Origin: Candidatus Omnitrophota bacterium
GTDB lineage: Bacteria > Omnitrophota > Koll11 > Gygaellales > JAQTUY01
Length of the DNA stretch: 9,960 nucleotides
NCBI GenBank assembly: GCA_028707105.1
Contig: JAQTUY010000052.1
Location: 1-9,960, forward strand
Direction: 5' to 3'
The notes beneath the pieces are model-generated. The model was not told the origin of the DNA, did not search any database, and worked only from the letters and a program-made list of their open reading frames with translations. Both the position numbers and the translations under genes were made by a program. Positions 9,001 through 9,960 of this stretch are shown one piece after another. Positions within the stretch are counted from its first letter, which is position 1. Each line of letters begins with the position of its first letter.

Positions 9001-9960
9001 TTCACGCAGGGCTTCCGGATCGCTCAAGGTCGAGCCGAATGTGGAATTATTCGTAGGGAATATCACCGGAGTGCAGACCCTTCCGGAAAACCTCTGGTGC
9101 AAGAGGGTTGCGGAATTATTATACCTGCGTAATAAGGATTCGTTTGATTCCGGTAAGATCCACCTGGTCAATATTACCTACGGCTGGCTCCTGGCGTTTG
9201 TGTGCGTTATTCCCTGGGTAAAGATGATCATGGTGGAATACTTGTATTACCGTTTAAGCGCGGAATATTTAAGATATCCCCAGGCAAAGAAGGTATTGAT
9301 CCTGCATAGCTATGCTACCTGGGCAGTGCTGGAAGGATTACAGAGGAATTCCAATATCCATATTGATACCTTGGTCCTGTTCGGAGCGGTCGCCCCGTGC
9401 AATTATGACTGGGATGCGGTAATAAATAGAGGAACAGTGGGAGAGGTTTATAATTTCGTCTGCGCGGCAGATCCCATACAGCTGATCTCGCGTTTCTTCT
9501 TTGGAGGCGCGGGCAGATGGGGTTTTAATAAGATCGCCGACGGCAAGGTGAAGAATATCGTACGTCACCGCTGGGAATGCGCCTGGGCTCACAACGGCAT
9601 AATCGAGACCGCGGAGAGCGGAGAATTGGAATTGATAATCAACGGTCAGGGTGACCAGGTCAAGTCCGACCTTCCGCTAGAGAAGGAGTTTCTTAAAAGG
9701 ATAAGATCGGTCTATGCAAAATATTTGAGGGAAAACCCTTCTACTCCTTCCTCCGAGCGGGAAAAGGTAGTAGATAAGATCATTGAAGACCTGGAAAAAG
9801 AAGACCTGGGCCGCGTTTCGCCCCGGGTCCGCAGCCAGGCTTACCGGCAGGCCGGAGCAAAGGGCGAAGCTTCGATCAATTTGATACTTTCAAGCGTGGT
9901 TTTAATATCCCTGGTCCTTGTTGTGTATTGGGGATTGGTGATGCATTTTATCTCGCCCTC
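1..9960 (+). CDS. Giant multidomain repeat/hydrolase/peptidase protein, partial at both ends
   Basis: One reading frame (codons starting at 2, 5, 8...) is free of stop codons across the entire window, giving about 3,319 complete residues with neither start nor stop inside. In order it holds helical-repeat array 1, TPR-like module 1, array 2, module 2, a helical insert, array 3, module 3, a TIM-barrel glycoside hydrolase, degenerate array 4, module 4, a membrane segment, an HEILGH domain, two hydrophobic segments, an HELGH domain, a C1A peptidase, an alpha/beta-hydrolase-like domain and a last membrane segment. The frame is confirmed by repeats that stay in register over kilobases and by motifs throughout. 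No true N-terminal signal or start codon can be assigned, since the gene begins upstream. Extracytoplasmic or envelope location is inferred from membrane segments, secreted-type hydrolases and low cysteine in the repeat half. I do not recognise a named gene. Confidence 0.95.
2..745 (+). repeat. Helical repeat array 1: four tandem 62-residue (186-bp) units
   Basis: Units begin at 2, 188, 374 and 560, exactly 186 bp apart, and a fifth, altered unit begins at 746. Each reads roughly N-I-K-x-A-D-L-E-K-F-G-x-L-L-Y-D, then G-x-R-D-L, then a helix like S-V-K-Y-F-E, then F-K-D-L-V-S-A-S, then I-K-x-L-L-I-K-T and D-L-D. Units 1 and 2 are the most alike, unit 3 is more diverged, and unit 4 drifts toward the terminal form. 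The array runs in from the left edge, so more units may lie upstream. The heptad-like spacing of Leu/Phe/Ile and lack of beta-type sequence suggest an alpha-solenoid scaffold. I do not recognise it as a named family. The family role is unknown; a structural or binding arm is inference. Confidence 0.9.
746..1216 (+). repeat. TPR-like module 1 (terminal half-repeat plus YWALYHLG / WDPQGWFW module)
   Basis: The fifth repeat unit starts at 746 (DLKAADF) but after about 15 residues switches to SPEIYVSFAW, which opens a different helical module of about 140 residues. Visible parts are a TPR-like helix pair (SFAWIQFKNDDFQSAI), a PEWQD loop, a second pair starting YWALYHLGT and running through DKALESAKEIL, and the signature WDPQGWFWSIAGAL followed by NYPELY. 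The helix-pair pattern with small-aromatic positions resembles tetratricopeptide repeats, usually protein- or ligand-binding scaffolds. The same module recurs at 2060, 4127 and 5882, always after the 62-residue repeats and before an Ala-rich linker. The WDPQGWFW core is the best-kept part across copies 1 to 3, so it is probably structurally or functionally central. No catalytic motif is seen. Confidence 0.75.
1217..1330 (+). other. Inter-block linker 1 with AEA and AYAAE
   Basis: After module 1 the chain has a lysine-rich start (ENKK), a moderately hydrophobic stretch (LSRLNLIDAILGV), then AEAAE and AYAAE, then acidic, polar residues leading into block 2. This order (basic, hydrophobic, then A-x-A) mimics the end of a secretion signal, but it lies deep inside the frame and contains an Asp, so it is unlikely to work as a normal signal peptide. 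It marks the block boundary and could be a processing site. That role is inference. Confidence 0.55.
1322..2014 (+). repeat. Helical repeat array 2: cap plus three repeat units
   Basis: A 43-residue cap (1322-1450) containing ILIPCFMLDLLDNN precedes a 65-residue first unit starting DPEDVATL (1451), a 62-residue unit at 1646 and a 61-residue unit at 1832. The next partial unit at 2015 runs into TPR-like module 2. The units keep the L(V/A)KFG, ILYD, GPRD and helix positions of array 1, with more sequence drift. The cap and the first unit, with its four-residue insertion before YGILFDENG, are matched almost position for position in array 3 (3386-3709). This shows that the whole block was duplicated, not just single repeats. 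Confidence 0.88.
2015..2488 (+). repeat. TPR-like module 2
   Basis: The terminal partial repeat (NLKAEDFGKMG) leads into SPEIYVSFAW at 2060. A TPR-like helix pair (WIEFNNKDYSAAI), an NPQWQD loop, YWALYHLGTAQYI, a second helix pair (DKAVEVAREIL) and the WDPQGWFWSI signature follow. The part from 2281 onward is nearly identical at the DNA level to module 3 (from 4342), whereas the part upstream of 2281 is much more diverged from its counterpart. It is followed by the AYAQE linker. The likely role is the same as module 1: a scaffold or binding segment closing a repeat arm. Confidence 0.78.
2281..2541 (+). repeat. Near-identical DNA segment, copy A (pairs with 4342-4602)
   Basis: This stretch matches 4342-4602 with about 19 differences by eye over about 261 bp and no gap (near 93 percent identity). 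Most differences are at third codon positions; the rest cluster around the residues QMQVPA versus EMKAPV. The DNA just upstream in the same two modules is clearly less alike. Such a patch of high identity inside older duplicates fits gene conversion or a recent partial duplication. Confidence 0.85.
2489..2563 (+). other. Inter-block linker 2 with AYAQE
   Basis: AKKLSLNWLDRVLGIG is followed by EAYAQE. The order is two lysines, a partly hydrophobic segment and an A-x-A motif, as in linkers 1 and 4, and it separates block 2 from the helical insert. Its DNA is almost the same as that of linker 4 (4550-4615), as part of the near-identical segment. Confidence 0.55.
2564..3325 (+). other. Helical insert with TPR-like pairs (residues about 855-1108)
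   Basis: About 250 residues sit here that do not match the 62-residue repeats or the WDPQGWFW module. The sequence is rich in Glu, Lys, Gln, Leu and Ala and almost certainly all-helical. Two stretches look like TPR helix pairs: GNWLKALESYGSALLRAEKL (near 2705) and KEYQQALYYLNWVVVES (near 3170). A third possible pair lies near REAVVLFKEALARLQEV (2878). Later text such as ESWIRRFMLAVCPEAYAAE leads into linker 3. I cannot name a family. It may be a spacer or a protein-binding segment found only between blocks 2 and 3. Confidence 0.6.
3326..3385 (+). other. Inter-block linker 3 with AYAAE
   Basis: WIRRFMLAVCPEAYAAEAPS has two arginines, a short hydrophobic run (FMLAV) and A-Y-A-A-E. It is the most signal-peptide-like of the five linkers, though its hydrophobic run is too short for a usual export signal. 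It stands directly before the cap of block 3, just as linker 1 stands before the cap of block 2. Confidence 0.55.
3386..4081 (+). repeat. Helical repeat array 3: cap plus three repeat units
   Basis: A cap (3386-3514, ILIPCFILDLLDNNGRLD) is followed by a 65-residue unit starting DPEDIATF at 3515, a 63-residue unit at 3710 and a 61-residue unit at 3899. The final partial unit begins at 4082. Cap and first unit mirror block 2 at an offset of 2,064 bp. The second unit has an SPESSEGTS insertion, and the third has lost the usual G-x-R-D turn, reading NEKGDGNAETAF. These changes show slow decay of single units while the block layout stays fixed. Confidence 0.88.
4082..4549 (+). repeat. TPR-like module 3
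   Basis: The partial repeat NLKSTDLGKLA leads to SPEIYVGFGW at 4127, a TPR-like pair (WIEFNNKDYKTAV), NSEWQRF, then YWALYHLGTAQYI, DKAVEVAKEIL and WDPQGWFWSIVGAL. From 4342 onward it is close to a DNA copy of module 2. It differs from module 2 in the acidic loop before YWALYHLG, where FMPPSSPTQ is replaced by SYIPDTSK. It directly precedes linker 4 and the glycoside hydrolase domain. Confidence 0.78.
4342..4602 (+). repeat. Near-identical DNA segment, copy B (pairs with 2281-2541)
   Basis: This is the partner of copy A, in direct orientation, 2,061 bp downstream and in the same frame. It covers the second half of module 3 and the start of linker 4. An exchange between copies would delete or duplicate 687 codons without a frameshift. 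Confidence 0.85.
4550..4648 (+). other. Inter-block linker 4 with AQAAE, leading to the hydrolase
   Basis: VKKLSLNWLDRVLGIG is followed by EAQAAESPKAPQIPSD. The first part copies linker 2; the second part is a Pro/Ala-rich flexible tether joining module 3 to the TIM barrel. Here the usual AYA has become AQA, which still fits an A-x-A pattern. Confidence 0.55.
4649..5449 (+). other. Glycoside hydrolase domain, clan GH-A-type TIM barrel (residues about 1550-1816)
   Basis: The segment opens with RGVTIDEYF and shows the strand order of a clan GH-A (beta/alpha)8 barrel: INTVRSYI, KIIISFPY, IMGWEVCNEW, PVFIAYGN, IDIWGINIYSW, IPMYISESG and LGITFMSWKDDP. The Asn-Glu pair in VCNEW puts the acid/base at Glu1638 (4913-4915). 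The Glu in ISESG at residue 1727 (5180-5182) is the expected nucleophile, 89 residues later on strand 7. Clan GH-A enzymes are retaining glycosidases or transglycosidases. The RGV...NTVR opening resembles GH2-type catalytic barrels and GH72-like glucanosyltransferases, but I cannot fix family or substrate. At about 265 residues it is compact. It sits between linker 4 and degenerate array 4, so it is probably displayed on the repeat scaffold and acts outside the cytoplasm. Confidence 0.8.
5498..5881 (+). repeat. Degenerate helical repeat array 4 (half unit, one unit, partial unit)
   Basis: The stretch 5525-5632 (FIRAAGELKSAVEASS... to GINLD) lines up with the second half of a standard unit but lacks its first half. 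A fuller 68-residue unit follows at 5633, with INLDNVDIDTIKGTDFEKLG and LLYTNTGKKRNF replacing the usual LYD and G-x-R-D turn. The terminal partial unit NLKAIDFAKVASLIY starts at 5837. This is the shortest and most diverged array in the window, and it resumes right after the hydrolase. Confidence 0.75.
5882..6310 (+). repeat. TPR-like module 4
   Basis: SAEAYVNLAWGKYNIHDYQGAI replaces SPEIYVSFAW. It is followed by the EFPFWTE loop, YWALYHLGTAQFI, a helix pair (RERALDMAKEII) and QCWDPKGWLWPLLEAL in place of WDPQGWFWSI. The layout equals modules 1 to 3, but the sequence is clearly the outlier, so this copy split off earliest or evolves faster. It lies between the hydrolase-flanking repeats and the membrane segment. 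Confidence 0.72.
6311..6463 (+). other. Inter-block linker 5 with AYAAS before the membrane segment
   Basis: A polar stretch with two cysteine-flanking prolines (VPCAP) runs into MLESLKGIFSADQAYAASIGD. As in linkers 1 to 4 a basic/hydrophobic part is followed by A-Y-A-A, the fifth such site in the window. It lies just ahead of the first clear transmembrane segment and divides the repeat half from the peptidase half. Confidence 0.5.
6464..6529 (+). other. Predicted transmembrane segment 1
   Basis: AVRFVFTVAWVALLWAIASFVR (residues about 2155-2176) has about 18 uninterrupted hydrophobic residues flanked by Arg on both sides. It is followed by a basic region (FIRSAQAAVRLW, NRGKSGK), which by the positive-inside rule would put the downstream side in the cytoplasm, though further segments make topology uncertain. 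Confidence 0.75.
6530..7210 (+). other. Putative metallopeptidase-like domain 1 with HEILGH (HExxxH) motif
   Basis: After a basic juxtamembrane stretch comes an alpha/beta-looking domain: LKYAVDAIHTLHPEEF, then IQLSYALL, then VVILDVLRHEILGHLQYF. His2316, Glu2317 and His2321 (6947-6964) are spaced H-E-x-x-x-H, one residue longer than the common HExxH. HExxxH is the hallmark of the M49 dipeptidyl-peptidase III family (HELLGH), but I see no other M49 feature and the domain is far too small. Possible third ligands are Glu2332 and Glu2337 in GEPLCLE. It may be an active peptidase of an unfamiliar kind or an inactive relative of the HELGH domain that follows. Its metal-binding role is inferred from the motif only. 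Confidence 0.45.
7211..7330 (+). other. Two predicted hydrophobic/transmembrane segments
   Basis: PVLSAYVFLILSAAAVLWLIL (7211-7273) and LLVLGAAIYFIFPV (7280-7321) are separated only by Pro-Lys, so they form either a tight membrane hairpin or one long membrane region. They part the HEILGH domain from the HELGH domain. If both span the membrane, the two peptidase-like domains lie on the same side. Confidence 0.7.
7331..8050 (+). other. Zinc metallopeptidase-like domain 2 with HELGH motif (residues about 2444-2683)
   Basis: A helical lead-in (SEVENIRKDLIKRLEKRL, then TLDELIRKLRDAKV) precedes a beta-like stretch (YIAWRHRGTNQIFFGPSLF) and LKICYDHELGHIIKEYL. His2579, Glu2580 and His2583 (7736-7750) form a canonical HExxH zinc site. 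Glu2603 in WQEAVLE lies 20 residues after the second His, the same spacing as the third zinc ligand of thermolysin-type gluzincins, and Glu2607 is a second candidate. This supports a gluzincin-like metalloprotease, but I cannot give a family. The tail to about 8050 (LGWRPLGVSLPRYG and on) is helical/loop without motifs. Substrate is unknown; self-cleavage or attack on outside proteins are both possible. Confidence 0.65.
8051..8845 (+). other. Papain-family (C1A) cysteine peptidase domain (residues about 2684-2948)
   Basis: All active-site landmarks of papain-like peptidases are present. LSPIEDQEELGSCTAQS carries the oxyanion Gln2706 and catalytic Cys2712 (8135-8137), six residues apart as in papain. 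VVGGHAMVVCGFND holds catalytic His2880 (8639-8641). SPNSWGKEWGDYGLGW holds catalytic Asn2909 (8726-8728), the usual NSWGxxWGxxG block. The Trp that commonly follows the catalytic Cys is replaced by Thr (SCTA). The Cys-to-His and His-to-Asn spacings are longer than in papain, so loops are inserted. No separate inhibitory propeptide is obvious, although the stretch before 8100 could serve. It follows the HELGH domain with no linker and precedes an Ala/Pro/Gln tether. An active endopeptidase is likely; the target is unknown. Confidence 0.9.
8846..9037 (+). other. Ala/Pro-rich tether and hydrophobic segment
   Basis: PASALAQPSVTEAPSVGAQE is a flexible tether after the cysteine peptidase. It is followed by a moderately hydrophobic run (YGTCYLIMVTLLKLLQ, 8921-8968) that could be a membrane segment or a buried helix, then a basic stretch (KGKPSRRASG). 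Nothing catalytic is visible. Confidence 0.5.
9038..9625 (+). other. Alpha/beta-hydrolase-like domain with altered nucleophile elbow (residues about 3013-3208)
   Basis: ELFVGNITGVQTLPENLW looks like the first strand and oxyanion turn of an alpha/beta hydrolase. KKVLILHSYATWAVLEGL matches the strand, nucleophile elbow and helix, with Ser3103 (9308-9310) in L-H-S-Y-A in place of the usual G-H-S-x-G. DTLVLFGAVAP is the next strand. VYNFVCAADPI offers Asp3157 (9470-9472), and WAHNGI offers His3197 (9590-9592), giving a Ser-Asp-His order and spacing typical of the fold. The missing elbow glycines raise the chance of reduced or lost activity. The hydrophobic region near 9185-9235 (WLLAFVCVIPW) could be a membrane-facing lid. 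A lipase, esterase or signalling-type hydrolase are options; the substrate is not visible. Confidence 0.6.
9626..9874 (+). other. Charged linker before the last membrane segment
   Basis: After the hydrolase the chain becomes strongly charged and helical (KVVDKIIEDLEKEDLGRVSP) with Arg-rich patches (RVRSQAYRQ). It looks like a stalk leading to the membrane segment at the right edge. No family is recognised. Confidence 0.5.
9875..9952 (+). other. Predicted transmembrane segment at right edge
   Basis: INLILSSVVLISLVLVVYWG followed by LVMHFI is about 26 hydrophobic residues with no charge. It is the strongest membrane segment in the window. The frame stays open past it, so it is not the C-terminus of the protein. 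Confidence 0.85.

Noticed and set aside
43..9592. Other short minus- and plus-strand open frames (for example 43-225, 3485-3694, 4763-5008, 7574-7771, 7729-7968, 8628-8876, 8932-9171, 9338-9592)
   Set aside because: All overlap the continuous + frame, lack recognisable motifs and have no spacing for promoters or ribosome binding sites. They are shadows.
1..9960. Separate adjacent genes for the hydrolase, the peptidases and the alpha/beta-hydrolase
   Set aside because: No in-frame stop codon exists between any of the domains. The internal Met codons have no convincing ribosome binding site in a gap, as there is no gap.

Overview
The whole window is the inside of one giant protein-coding gene on the + strand. 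Reading codons that begin at positions 2, 5, 8 and so on, I find no stop codon from the first base to the last: about 3,319 codons, open at both ends. There is no intergenic DNA, so no promoter, ribosome binding site, terminator or RNA gene is expected or seen. Every other open frame, on either strand, is a shadow of this one. Residue numbers below count from the first complete codon (position 2 = residue 1).

Layout. Positions 1-4642 are built from three large repeated blocks. Each block has a series of about 62-residue helical repeats (core DLDNIK..DLEKFG..LYD..G.RDL), then a TPR-like module with the signature YWALYHLGT and WDPQGWFW, then a linker containing an AYAAE-type sequence. A separate TPR-like helical stretch (2564-3325) lies between blocks 2 and 3. 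A TIM-barrel glycoside hydrolase domain (4649-5449) follows block 3, and a shorter, more diverged fourth block (5498-6421) follows the hydrolase.

From about 6440 the protein changes character. A membrane segment is followed by a domain with an HEILGH motif, two more hydrophobic segments, a domain with a canonical HELGH zinc-peptidase motif, a papain-family (C1A) cysteine peptidase with a full catalytic set, an alpha/beta-hydrolase-like domain with a modified nucleophile elbow, and a final membrane segment at the right edge. Cysteine is rare in the repeat half (4 counted before position 4642) and common after 6440 (16 counted).

Organism. An uncultivated bacterium with giant genes is likely. 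Candidatus Omnitrophota is my best guess, from the gene size, the frequent ATA and AGG codons, moderate GC and AYA-type linkers. This is inference and not proven by the window.

How the parts may work together. The likely picture is a very large cell-envelope or surface protein. Long alpha-solenoid arms would present a carbohydrate-cleaving domain, and membrane-anchored peptidase and hydrolase domains would either attack a target or cut the protein itself at the repeated Ala-rich linkers. The domain calls for the papain-like peptidase, the HELGH domain and the glycoside hydrolase rest on visible motifs. The joint function is inference.
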